From the NCBI GenBank assembly GCA_905236065.1, contig CAJONZ010000008.1:1-41314 (forward strand): a stretch of 41,314 nucleotides of DNA. Reading direction: 5' to 3'. The notes under the pieces were generated by a model, which saw only the letters and a list, made by a program, of their open reading frames with translations, made no database searches and had not been told where the DNA came from. Below, in pieces: positions 24,102 through 32,086 of the stretch. The DNA is from an uncultured Bacteroidaceae bacterium (GTDB lineage Bacteria; Bacteroidota; Bacteroidia; Bacteroidales; Bacteroidaceae). The translations under genes and the position numbers were made by a program. The first letter of the stretch is position 1; every line of letters begins with the position of its first letter.

Positions 24102-25022
24102 TTAGACAAGGTGGCGAATCAGTTCTTCCTTGTCGCCGTAGAGCATGTCGATGACGGGTATCTCAATCATGGTGTAGGCACCCGGCTGTTGTTTCAGGCT
24201 GGCACGAGCCACGTTGACAAGCACCTGAGCCGTCAGGGCGGGGTTGTTAATGCTCATGTTGAACTCAAAGTGCTGGTTGTGCGTCTTTCCGCTGACACCC
24301 TTGCGCACCAGGTTCACACCATGGCCCACGTCGTTCAGGTCATCCACACAGGGAACCTGCTGCACGTGCGTCTCATCGTTCACGAAATAGGGGTCAGCCT
24401 TGATGGCAGCCTCAATGGTCTTGAAGTCAGCGCCTTCCTCCAGTTCCACATACACCATGCGGCGGTGAATGCCTGTACCCACAGGGATGGTCATGGACAG
24501 AGCGTCACGCACACCCGCAATGGCTCTTACGGCTACCGAGTGTCCCATGGAACGTCCAGGGCCGAAGTTGGTATAGCTAATGCCTTTCGGTGCAAGGCTC
24601 TCCATCAGCGAGCGGACAATCGAATCGCTTCCCGGATCCCAACCTGCGGAGATGACGCTGACACAGCCATGCTCCTTGGCTACTGCATCCAGCGAGCGGC
24701 GCAAATCCACGATTTGTGTGTGAATGTCGAAAGAATCCACCGTGTTGATGCCCAAGGCGAGGCACTGCTTGGCATACTCCTCCACCTTGCGGGTAGGGGT
24801 TGCGAGGATAGCTACCTGCACACCTTGCAACTCGGTAATGTTCTTTACGACTAGAATATCAGCCAATTCTGCCGGTTTGTCAAGTGCGCCGTTGCGACGA
24901 ACCACGCCCACACACTCCATGTCGGGGGAAGCCTGAATCGCCTCAAGCGCATACTTTCCGATGTTGCCATAACCGACGATGGCAACCTTGATTTTTGTGT
25001 TTGTCGAACTAAAAGTCGTCAT
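24102..25022 (-). CDS. ddh: Diaminopimelate dehydrogenase
   Basis: NADP-dependent enzyme that makes meso-diaminopimelate directly from tetrahydrodipicolinate and ammonia, bypassing the acyl-blocked branches. It has 306 residues. KVAIVGYGNIGKYALEAI is the Rossmann motif. VVRRN, VDSFDIHTQI, ISAGWDPGSDSIVRSLME (substrate loop), YTNFGPGRSMGHSVAVRAI and HNQHFEFNMSINNPALTAQVLVNVARAS are typical of Ddh. It is a single gene with a good promoter (25054-25085) and lies upstream of the tRNA-Arg gene. It complements dapB (17414-18169), which makes its substrate. Confidence 0.95.
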   Translation of the reverse strand: MTTFSSTNTKIKVAIVGYGNIGKYALEAIQASPDMECVGVVRRNGALDKPAELADILVVKNITELQGVQVAILATPTRKVEEYAKQCLALGINTVDSFDIHTQIVDLRRSLDAVAKEHGCVSVISAGWDPGSDSIVRSLMESLAPKGISYTNFGPGRSMGHSVAVRAIAGVRDALSMTIPVGTGIHRRMVYVELEEGADFKTIEAAIKADPYFVNDETHVQQVPCVDDLNDVGHGVNLVRKGVSGKTHNQHFEFNMSINNPALTAQVLVNVARASLKQQPGAYTMIEIPVIDMLYGDKEELIRHLV

Positions 25023-25053
25023 AATTTTGTGTTTATAGGTTACAATTTGTGCG

Positions 25054-25085
25054 CAAAGGTAAGACTATATAGGTGAAAAAGCAAA
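25054..25085 (-). promoter_or_regulatory. Bacteroidetes-type promoter of ddh
   Basis: On the minus strand TTTG (25082-25085), a 20-bp spacer, TACCTTTG (25054-25061), followed by CGCACAAATT, 31 bp before the ddh start codon. Confidence 0.78.
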
Positions 25086-25190
25086 GAAAACCGTACTTTT
25101 TCTTTATTTTTGTCTAAAATACGGATTTTTGAGAGTTTTTCCTGATTCCGCTGTCCAAAAAAGACCTCGGCGGACAGGGTCGAAAATGAA

Positions 25191-25265
25191 GCTTAACTCT
25201 TCTCGTCTAAAGAGTACTGCGTGAAATCGAATAGAGTTCTGCGTCGTCTCGGATAGAGTTAAGCG
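25191..25265 (-). repeat. Three-unit 22-bp tandem repeat plus inverted arm (copy 2)
   Basis: Read on the minus strand, three 22-bp units begin at 25265, 25243 and 25221 and match the units of the copy at 4992-5072 in order; the middle unit differs from it at only one position (CGCAGAACTCT against CGCAGTACTCT). An inverted arm AGAGTTAAGC/GCTTAACTCT (25255-25264 and 25191-25200) closes the element. It lies between ddh and the fic gene. Confidence 0.85.
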
Positions 25266-25289
25266 TTGCAAACAGGTGATTTTCTACCG

Positions 25290-26336
25290 CTAAAAGTACT
25301 CCCTTACGGCAAACTCAAACTGATTAATGAAAATTTGCTTGAAGGCGTAAAGGTTGTTTTGTTCATAGAAAATGAGCATGGCCTTCTTATAGTCAATTGA
25401 ATCGACAGAGCGGAAACTCAGCGGACAATAGCCATTGGCTATCAGGATGGCATTGCTGGTGATACGGGCTGTGCGTTTGTTGCCGTCGGAGAATGCCTGA
25501 ATATACGACAGGAGCACAAGTGTGAGAAGTGCTTTTTCAAACACATTCTCCTTGCTGTTTACCAAGTCGCATGTATCATGTATGGCCTCACGGATTTGGA
25601 ATTCATTATCCAATGGGTGATAGTTGGTGCCCGTGATACCCACACGGCGATGACGGATGCCCCTGTCAACTGAGAGTTCTTTGGTGAGCAGTTGATGAAT
25701 GTCTTCAATGTGACTGAGAGTTAGATGCCGCAGATAGTCAGGGTTATCAAGGATGAAGCGCAAGGCATCTTTGTGATTGAGCAACATCACCGCCTCTTCC
25801 TTGGTCTTGCCATCTGCCGTCTTGCTCTCACGAAGCAGACGCTCCGTCTCCAAAAGCGAATAGGTGTTACCTTCTATCTGTGACGATTTCCAACTGAGAT
25901 CGATGCCCAGCCGCTCCATCTCCTTACGGTACTCGTTTTCTGTCATCTCGCAGATGTGTTGTCGAAACTCGGCCTGTAGTTCTTTTAGCCAAACCATCTC
26001 TTCGTCCGTGAAAAGCGTTATAGCCGGAAGTTGATTGCGAATCAGGTCGAAGTTGAAAGACGTTTGTACCTGTCGCTCATCAACATCCAGCGCAAAGTAC
26101 GTGTCCAAATTGAGCGGCATCAGTAAAAAAGCCTGGTCGGAAAGACGGTAACGAGTGGCCCGTGCCTTACCCTCTGTCACAATATCTCCTCTTTGGACAC
26201 CTGCCGCAATCAAACGTTTCATGGTGGCATCACTTCCCTGAAAGGCTATATCCTTTGCTATCTCATCGCGGGAAGACAGTGGATGATAGTGCAGATATTG
26301 TAGTATTTCTCTTGAAACATCCATAACTTTAAACAT
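25290..26336 (-). CDS. Fic family protein with N-terminal winged-helix-like region and Gln in place of catalytic His
   Basis: 348 residues. The first 70 look like a winged helix (SREILQYLHYHPLSSRDEIAKDI, GDIVTEGKARATRYRLS). Residues 151-157 read SSQIEGN, the (S/T)xxxE(G/N) self-inhibition motif placed ahead of the Fic core as in class II proteins. The core has GITGTNYHPLDNEF (flap region) and YIQAFSDGNKRTAR (about 278-291). In active Fic proteins the motif is HxFxxGN(G/K)R; here His is Gln (codon CAG, residue 280), so classical AMP transfer is doubtful. The rest of the loop (F, D, GN, R) is kept. An ATG at 26324 is an alternative start and gives a longer leader from the -7 box at 26347-26354. 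Confidence 0.9.
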   Translation of the reverse strand: MFKVMDVSREILQYLHYHPLSSRDEIAKDIAFQGSDATMKRLIAAGVQRGDIVTEGKARATRYRLSDQAFLLMPLNLDTYFALDVDERQVQTSFNFDLIRNQLPAITLFTDEEMVWLKELQAEFRQHICEMTENEYRKEMERLGIDLSWKSSQIEGNTYSLLETERLLRESKTADGKTKEEAVMLLNHKDALRFILDNPDYLRHLTLSHIEDIHQLLTKELSVDRGIRHRRVGITGTNYHPLDNEFQIREAIHDTCDLVNSKENVFEKALLTLVLLSYIQAFSDGNKRTARITSNAILIANGYCPLSFRSVDSIDYKKAMLIFYEQNNLYAFKQIFINQFEFAVREYF

Positions 26337-26346
26337 GAAATCGGTG

Positions 26347-26354
26347 CAAACTTA
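26347..26354 (-). promoter_or_regulatory. -7 element TAAGTTTG of the fic gene
   Basis: TAAGTTTG followed by GCACC on the minus strand, about 10 bp before the 26336 start codon. No TTTG at -33; instead the region holds the palindromic half-sites at 26371-26425. Confidence 0.5.
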
Positions 26355-26370
26355 GCGATATTTTCTCAAT

Positions 26371-26425
26371 TATCGGCTCACATTGAGCTTAAAAATGTAT
26401 AAATCGCCCATTTTCTGAGCCGATA
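26371..26425. promoter_or_regulatory. Palindromic half-sites upstream of fic, possible operator
   Basis: TATCGGCTCA (26371-26380) and its exact complement TGAGCCGATA (26416-26425) are 35 bp apart. Between them GCTCA-CAT-TGAGC (26376-26388) forms a shorter palindrome with the same half-site. The site sits just upstream of the fic -7 box, so binding by the winged-helix part of the Fic protein is conceivable. Confidence 0.4.
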
Positions 26426-26564
26426 GCCATATCCGTTTCGTAACAAAAAATGTTTATTTTACATTTCTTTCAAGGCAAAATGAAAAATCTTTAGGGGACA
26501 GAGTGATAATCTCAAAAAAAATATCGAAATTTGCATCAAAATATTTAAAAACAGATTTTTCCAC

Positions 26565-27728
26565 ATGGCAATAAAAATTCTGAGTGTTGACGACGAGGTG
26601 GATTTGGAGGTGCTCCTCACACAATATTTCCGCAGAAAAATCCGAAAGGGAGAATATGAATTTTTCTTTGCACACAACGGTCTGGAGGCATTGCAGACGC
26701 TGTTGAAGCATCCAGACATAGACATTATTCTCTCAGACATCAACATGCCGGAGATGGACGGCTTGACGTTGCTGACCAAGATTAACGAGATGCGCAACCC
26801 GGCGCTGAAGTGCATTATGGTGAGTGCATACGGCGACATGGGCAACATCCGCCAGGCGATGAACAACGGTGCCTTCGACTTTGCGACGAAGCCCATTGAC
26901 CTGGATGACTTGCAGATAACCATCGACAAGGCCATCGAGCAAATCCGCTTTATCCGCGAGGCTAAGAAAGACCAGAAGGAGCTGCGAGACATCCATGCCG
27001 ACCTGAGTGTGGCACGGGAAATCCAGCTCGCCATCCTGCCCCGGAATTTCGTCCTGAATATTCCCCATGCCGAGATGATTGAGATTTACGCCTCGATGAT
27101 GGCGGCAAAGGACGTGGGCGGAGACTTCTACGACTTTTTCCGCATCGACGATGAACGATTCGGCTTTACCATTGCAGACGTTTCGGGCAAGGGGGTGCCT
27201 GCGGCCATCTTCATGGCTGTAAGCCGCACCCTGATTAAGGCTACGGGCATGAGGGGCGTACCCTCGAACGAGTGTATGCAGATTGTAAACGACATACTGT
27301 GTGGCGAAAGCGTGGATTCGATGTTTGTCACCGTTTTCTACGGCATTTACAACATGTTGACGGGCGAGATAGACTACACGAACGCCGGACACAATGCCCC
27401 CTACATTCTTCATGCAAACGGCAACGTGGAAATGTTGAAATCGAACATCAACCTGGTGTTGGGTGCCCTTGAAGGCATTTCCTACAAGCGCAACAGCATG
27501 AAGCTGGAACCGGGCGACACATTGGTGATGTACACCGACGGTGTGACAGAAGCCGAGAACCTGAAGCAGGAACTCTACGGAGAAGAACGCCTGGAAGCAG
27601 TGCTTCAGACCATGAAGGGTGCTGACAGCCAGACGATTGTAGATACCATCAACCAACAAGTAAAAACATACGCAGGAGAAGCTCCGCAGAGCGATGACAT
27701 CACACAATTAGTGATTAAACGAAAGTGA
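26565..27728 (+). CDS. Response regulator with PP2C (SpoIIE-type) phosphatase output
   Basis: 387 residues. The receiver domain (1-125) has acidic residues D9/D10, phospho-acceptor D58 in IILSDINMPEMDG, S87 and K109. A helical linker follows (about 125-155). The SpoIIE-type PP2C domain (155-385) has metal ligands in DVGGDFYDFF (183-192), ADVSGKGVPAAIFMA (204-218), AGHN (274-277), YTDGVTEA (323-330) and SDDITQLVIK (376-385). All catalytic and phosphorylation residues are present. It is a cytoplasmic Ser/Thr phosphatase gated by aspartate phosphorylation, like RsbU/RsbP-type regulators. No partner switch kinase or STAS antagonist is visible nearby. First gene of a five-gene unit; its stop overlaps the next start (GTGA). 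Confidence 0.93.
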   Translation: MAIKILSVDDEVDLEVLLTQYFRRKIRKGEYEFFFAHNGLEALQTLLKHPDIDIILSDINMPEMDGLTLLTKINEMRNPALKCIMVSAYGDMGNIRQAMNNGAFDFATKPIDLDDLQITIDKAIEQIRFIREAKKDQKELRDIHADLSVAREIQLAILPRNFVLNIPHAEMIEIYASMMAAKDVGGDFYDFFRIDDERFGFTIADVSGKGVPAAIFMAVSRTLIKATGMRGVPSNECMQIVNDILCGESVDSMFVTVFYGIYNMLTGEIDYTNAGHNAPYILHANGNVEMLKSNINLVLGALEGISYKRNSMKLEPGDTLVMYTDGVTEAENLKQELYGEERLEAVLQTMKGADSQTIVDTINQQVKTYAGEAPQSDDITQLVIKRK

Positions 27729-29422
27729 AAAACAAATCGTTGTACATCTTAGTCGGGATTGTTGCCACGGTTCTCATTGCAGCGGTGGCGGCTATTGCCT
27801 ATACCATTGGCAAGGGGCAGTCGGAGGGCGAGCTGAATGCCATGGCCAAGGAAGTAGCCACGCTGAGGGCTGGAGAAAAAAAGGCCGCCGTGGTGAAGCG
27901 CGTCAGCCAGCAGATGGAGGAGATTGCCTATCAGCAGAAAGAAATCTCCGACAAACAACGCATCAAGGCTGAAGAGTCGTCGAAACTGGCCATCGAGATG
28001 CGCGACCGCGCCGAACAAGAGTCGCACCTGGCCCGAACGGCAGAGCAAAAAGCCATTGAGGCGCTTCAGGAGGCTGAAAACCAACGGAGCAACGCCATGC
28101 AACAGCAGCGAATTGCCGTGGAGGAACGCGATAAGGCCACCCTGTCGAAGACCATTGCCGACACGCTGAATAGACGGACGGTGGCTAAGACCTTGGGCCT
28201 GACCTCAATAAACAAACGCGAGGGAGGGGACGAGGAAACAGCCGACTTGCTTGCGTATGCCAGCTGGTATCTTCTGGACAAATACGAGGGAAACACCTAC
28301 TATGCCGAGACGTTCAAAGCATTGGCCCTGGCCACAGGCGGCATGGAGCGGACCATCCTACAGCAACGGGGAGTAGTCAATGCACTCAGCATTGTTCCCA
28401 ACGGAAAGGGCAACTGTGTGGCCGTCAGTAATTACGGCGAGATAGAGCTTCTGTCCTCCCCGTCCGAAACCCGTCAGCAGACTCCTCGACGACTTTCCTC
28501 GACCGTCTTGCTACAAAACAACATTTACGACTTCCGCGACGTCTGGGCCGGGAAGAATGCCGTATATGCCCTTTCGTTCAAAGGTCCGCTGTGCGTCGTG
28601 AGCTATGAGGGAAAGATGAAGACTGTGGCACTGCCTGCCGACAGCTATTTCAAGTTGATACATACCGACAGCAACACACTGCTGATTGCAGGGCGGAAAT
28701 CGCTCTGCTGGTACACGTTCTCGACCGGCGATGTGTCGGCTCCCGTCCGTCTGCCGAAGACGCTGACTACCATCGTCAAGCGTGAAAATAACATCTGCCT
28801 GTTCTATGACGACGACACCTACGCCGAAATGGACGGAACTGGCAAAATCACGGAAAAGGCACCACTGACGCGACGCAGCGTGGCCACCGCCCACTATGCG
28901 CCTGATTTGGAATGCCTGTTCCTGGGCCTGAAAGACGGCACGGTGCAGATGGTGAACAAATACAACCGCATCGCCGAGGATTTGGAGGCACACAACGCAA
29001 AGACGGTCTGCATCACGACGATAGGGCCGGTCATGATTACGGGTGCCTACGACAAGGCAGCCTACATCTGGAAACTGGATAATCTGGTCTTCAGTAACAC
29101 GGGCCTGAATTTCTGGCAAGAGATGCAGACGAAGGTTGCCCCCGTGGCCAAGGTTTCGCAGATGGTGAACCAGGTGCCGAAGGAATGGATTTCACCCGTG
29201 GAATACACTTTCCAGGGATGGACGTTGGCAGTTTGCGGCGACCCAGCCACCCAGCATGTGTGGATTGGCACCTCCAGGGGAGAGGTTGTCCGCATCAATT
29301 GTTCCGTGGACAACATGGCCAAGAAGGTCTATGGTGCGTTGAAACGCAACCTGACCCCGGTGGAATGGTCGCACTATCTGGGCGTTTCGGTACCGTATGT
29401 GAAGCTAAAAGGTGAAAAGTAA
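27725..29422 (+). CDS. Membrane-anchored coiled-coil protein with WD40-like propeller
   Basis: 565 residues starting at GTG 27725, overlapping the phosphatase stop by 4 bp, which suggests translational coupling. It has one N-terminal membrane segment (LYILVGIVATVLIAAVAAIAYTI), a long charged coiled coil (about 36-145, rich in Glu/Gln/Lys/Arg), a short helical part (ETADLLAYASWYLLDKYEGNTYYAETFKALALAT, about 170-205), and a beta-propeller-like C-terminus (215-540) with repeated strands such as GRKSLCWYTF, FLGLKDGTVQMVNKYN, ITGAYDKAAYIWKLD and VWIGTSRGEVVRINCS. The layout resembles linker-plus-WD40 parts of bacterial signalling ATPases but lacks any catalytic domain. A scaffold or sensor role in the cluster is inference. 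Which side of the membrane the propeller faces was not resolved. Confidence 0.8.
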   Translation: MKNKSLYILVGIVATVLIAAVAAIAYTIGKGQSEGELNAMAKEVATLRAGEKKAAVVKRVSQQMEEIAYQQKEISDKQRIKAEESSKLAIEMRDRAEQESHLARTAEQKAIEALQEAENQRSNAMQQQRIAVEERDKATLSKTIADTLNRRTVAKTLGLTSINKREGGDEETADLLAYASWYLLDKYEGNTYYAETFKALALATGGMERTILQQRGVVNALSIVPNGKGNCVAVSNYGEIELLSSPSETRQQTPRRLSSTVLLQNNIYDFRDVWAGKNAVYALSFKGPLCVVSYEGKMKTVALPADSYFKLIHTDSNTLLIAGRKSLCWYTFSTGDVSAPVRLPKTLTTIVKRENNICLFYDDDTYAEMDGTGKITEKAPLTRRSVATAHYAPDLECLFLGLKDGTVQMVNKYNRIAEDLEAHNAKTVCITTIGPVMITGAYDKAAYIWKLDNLVFSNTGLNFWQEMQTKVAPVAKVSQMVNQVPKEWISPVEYTFQGWTLAVCGDPATQHVWIGTSRGEVVRINCSVDNMAKKVYGALKRNLTPVEWSHYLGVSVPYVKLKGEK

Positions 29423-29437
29423 AAAGTGGAAAAACAG

Positions 29438-32080
29438 ATGAAAAGGCACATCCACATCCTATTATTATTACTTGCGCTGAGCATCCCATGTGTTGCCCAA
29501 CAGATGATTGGTGTGCCTTTCTTCCGAAACTTCACGGCAAGGGAGTACAATGCGCACAATCGCAATTTCGACATCCTTTGTGACGAAAATGGACATACCT
29601 TTGTGGCAAACTTCGAGGGACTGCTCATCTATGACAACGTCAACTGGCGAATTGTGCATACCCCCGGCATCTCGCGGGTGACCGACGTGAGCTTTGACAA
29701 AAAAGGAACGCTGTGGTTTGCAGGTGTCAATGTGAAGGGCTATGTGGAATATGTGGATGGAGACACCATCAAGGTGAAATACATCCAAAGCGACAAAAAC
29801 GAGACAGGGTTTCAGCACGAACGCTCCACAGAGGGAGAGGCCGACCGATGGAACGACATCGTAGTCCTTGACCGTCTGGTACTCAGTCCACGCTTTACAC
29901 TGCTGGCCACAGCCACGGCTGGTGTCATTGCCATCGACGAAAACGAAGAGAAGATTTGGGAAATCAATGAGCAGAATGGCCTTTGCTCAAACAGCATCAC
30001 CAAACTGGCATACGACGGGAAAGGCTCGGTGTGGGGAGCGACAGACAACGGACTCTTCCGCATCTCCGTCTCAGAGATTTACAGCCATTACAGTGAACAT
30101 GAGGGGCTGACCGGGCAAGTCAGCAGCATCACCATCATTGACGACAAATTCTTCGTTGGAACGTTGCAAGGAATGTTCCGCTTCGAAGAAGGAAAATTCG
30201 TCAAGGTGGAAGGCATCGACCAGGCTTGTTGGCAGTTAGCAACGACGGTTAGGAAGAACGCCCTGGCAGCAACGAGCAACGGCGTGTTCACCTACGGGCA
30301 CTCTATCCATCGGCTTTCCAAGCAGATTTCCCTTTCGGTCGTGGTGGAAAACGACGACACGTTCCTGAGCGGCGAATTGGACGGCATCTATCGCCGGGGT
30401 TATGACGGCTACGCCCAGAAACTGGACGACATCAGCAACACCATCCGCATGGAAAAAGACAAACGCGGTGGCATCTGGGCACTGACTTTGGGCGGCGAGT
30501 ACTACTACCTGGCACCAGGAGGCAAGCATTTCAAGAAACAGAAAGAGGGGCCGCTTTCGCTCCTGTTCGAATACAAAGACCCGACGGGACGGAAATGGCG
30601 TTGCCATGACGACGGCAGGGGACTCATCTGCGACGACATGCCTCGCGACTTCATGATGTGGTTCGAGCCTTTTGCCAACTACAACATCCAAGCCATGTTG
30701 ATTGATTTGAAAGACAAGGAAGTAGCATGGATTGGTGGCAACTTCGGTCTGGTACGCATCGACCTGAAGAAAACTCTCACCCAAAAACCACTGCCACCAC
30801 AAATCCACATCCGTTCTTTCTCCCTGAACAAACGCAGCCTCACCATCACCATTGCCAACGCCCAGAGCTATCCTGTCGGAGGTCCCCGCTACAGCTACCG
30901 CCTCCACACCAAGGATGCCTGGTCGGCATGGGATGACGACCAGAAAATCGACTTCCAAAACCTGGCCTATGGCAGGTATCAATTGGCGGTACGCTCCATC
31001 GACCCCTACGGACAGATTAGCGAGTCGGACGAACGCGAATTCAACATTCCCTACCCCATTTATATGCGTTGGTACGCTATCCTTTTCTACTTCCTGCTGA
31101 TGGGTCTGGGAATCTACGCCTTTTTCAAGAACCGCACACGCCAGATGGAGAAAAGGCAGGAAAAGCTGGAGAAGATTGTCAAGGAGCGCACCCAGGAGGT
31201 CATCAGCCAGAAAGACGAGATAGAAGTTCAGAAAAACGAGATTGAGGAAAAATCCAAGCGGTTGGAAACCACCCTTGCAGAACTTCGCCAAGCACAAAAG
31301 CAGCTGGTACGCAAGGAACGGGAGGCCACCATCGGAAAACTGACGCAGGGACTCATCGACCGCATTCTCAACCCTATGAACTATATCAACAATTTCTCTC
31401 ACCTCTCCATTGGCCTGACCAACGATTTGAGAGAAAACCTGAAGGACGGCGAGCAGAATATGACCTCCGACATCTATGACGACAGCATGGACGTGCTGGA
31501 CATGATGCGGACAAACCTTGAAAAGATAGAGCAACACGGACTCTCCACCACCCGAATCTTGAAAGCGATGGAGGAAATGCTGAAGGAACGTCCCGACAAA
31601 ATCGACAGCATTGACCTCGGAATGCTCTGCCAGCAGGACATTGAAATGCTGCACAAATACTACGAAAAAGAAATCAGCAGCCTCGCCATCCAAGTGGAAT
31701 GGGAGAAACCCAAACAGCCTGTCATAGTGGATGCCAATGCCGAACTTATCAGCAAAACCATCATGTCGATGTTGGGTAACAGCATCTATGCCCTCCAGAA
31801 AAAAGCTGACAGGAATTCCAAGGACACCTTAATCCTCCGCCTCAGCATCCAACCTGCACACGACGGCAAAAAGCCCACTATCAGCATCTACGACAATGGC
31901 ATCGGCATTGAGGAGAATATCATCTCCAAAGTCTTCGACCCCTTCTTCACCACCAAACCGACGGCAGAAGCACCCGGTGTCGGACTCTACCTCAGCCAGC
32001 AAATCATACAGGATTTTGGCGGCAACATCACCGTCCATTCCGAGAAAGACAAATATACTGAGTTTACCATCTCATTCTGA
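29438..32080 (+). CDS. Propeller-type sensor histidine kinase lacking the phospho-acceptor His
   Basis: About 880 residues from ATG 29438, which gives a clean signal peptide (MKRHIHILLLLLALSIPCVAQ); GTG 29426 is also open and is used for numbering here. A periplasmic two-component-regulator propeller (about 30-450) shows repeats like GTLWFAGVN, GSVWGATDNGLFRIS and KFFVGTLQGMFRFEEGKF. A Y_Y_Y-type domain (about 475-540), a membrane segment (WYAILFYFLLMGLGIYAFF, about 549) and a coiled coil come next. The transmitter reads ATIGKLTQGLIDRILNPMNYINNFS: Asp645 stands where His belongs and Arg follows instead of Glu. The ATPase is intact (N box MLGNSIYAL, DNGIGI, PGVGLYLSQQ). It follows the WD40 gene by 3-15 bp and precedes a second kinase by 6 bp. 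Confidence 0.92.
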   Translation: MKRHIHILLLLLALSIPCVAQQMIGVPFFRNFTAREYNAHNRNFDILCDENGHTFVANFEGLLIYDNVNWRIVHTPGISRVTDVSFDKKGTLWFAGVNVKGYVEYVDGDTIKVKYIQSDKNETGFQHERSTEGEADRWNDIVVLDRLVLSPRFTLLATATAGVIAIDENEEKIWEINEQNGLCSNSITKLAYDGKGSVWGATDNGLFRISVSEIYSHYSEHEGLTGQVSSITIIDDKFFVGTLQGMFRFEEGKFVKVEGIDQACWQLATTVRKNALAATSNGVFTYGHSIHRLSKQISLSVVVENDDTFLSGELDGIYRRGYDGYAQKLDDISNTIRMEKDKRGGIWALTLGGEYYYLAPGGKHFKKQKEGPLSLLFEYKDPTGRKWRCHDDGRGLICDDMPRDFMMWFEPFANYNIQAMLIDLKDKEVAWIGGNFGLVRIDLKKTLTQKPLPPQIHIRSFSLNKRSLTITIANAQSYPVGGPRYSYRLHTKDAWSAWDDDQKIDFQNLAYGRYQLAVRSIDPYGQISESDEREFNIPYPIYMRWYAILFYFLLMGLGIYAFFKNRTRQMEKRQEKLEKIVKERTQEVISQKDEIEVQKNEIEEKSKRLETTLAELRQAQKQLVRKEREATIGKLTQGLIDRILNPMNYINNFSHLSIGLTNDLRENLKDGEQNMTSDIYDDSMDVLDMMRTNLEKIEQHGLSTTRILKAMEEMLKERPDKIDSIDLGMLCQQDIEMLHKYYEKEISSLAIQVEWEKPKQPVIVDANAELISKTIMSMLGNSIYALQKKADRNSKDTLILRLSIQPAHDGKKPTISIYDNGIGIEENIISKVFDPFFTTKPTAEAPGVGLYLSQQIIQDFGGNITVHSEKDKYTEFTISF

Positions 32081-32086
32081 AGCATC

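Noticed and set aside
24000-24854. A 284-residue plus-strand open frame over the tRNA and ddh
   Set aside because: It reads through a well-formed tRNA-Arg gene and antisense to diaminopimelate dehydrogenase.
30236-31693. A 485-residue open frame on the minus strand
   Set aside because: It is fully antisense to the propeller kinase gene, whose domains and motifs are clear, and its translation shows no recognisable family pattern.
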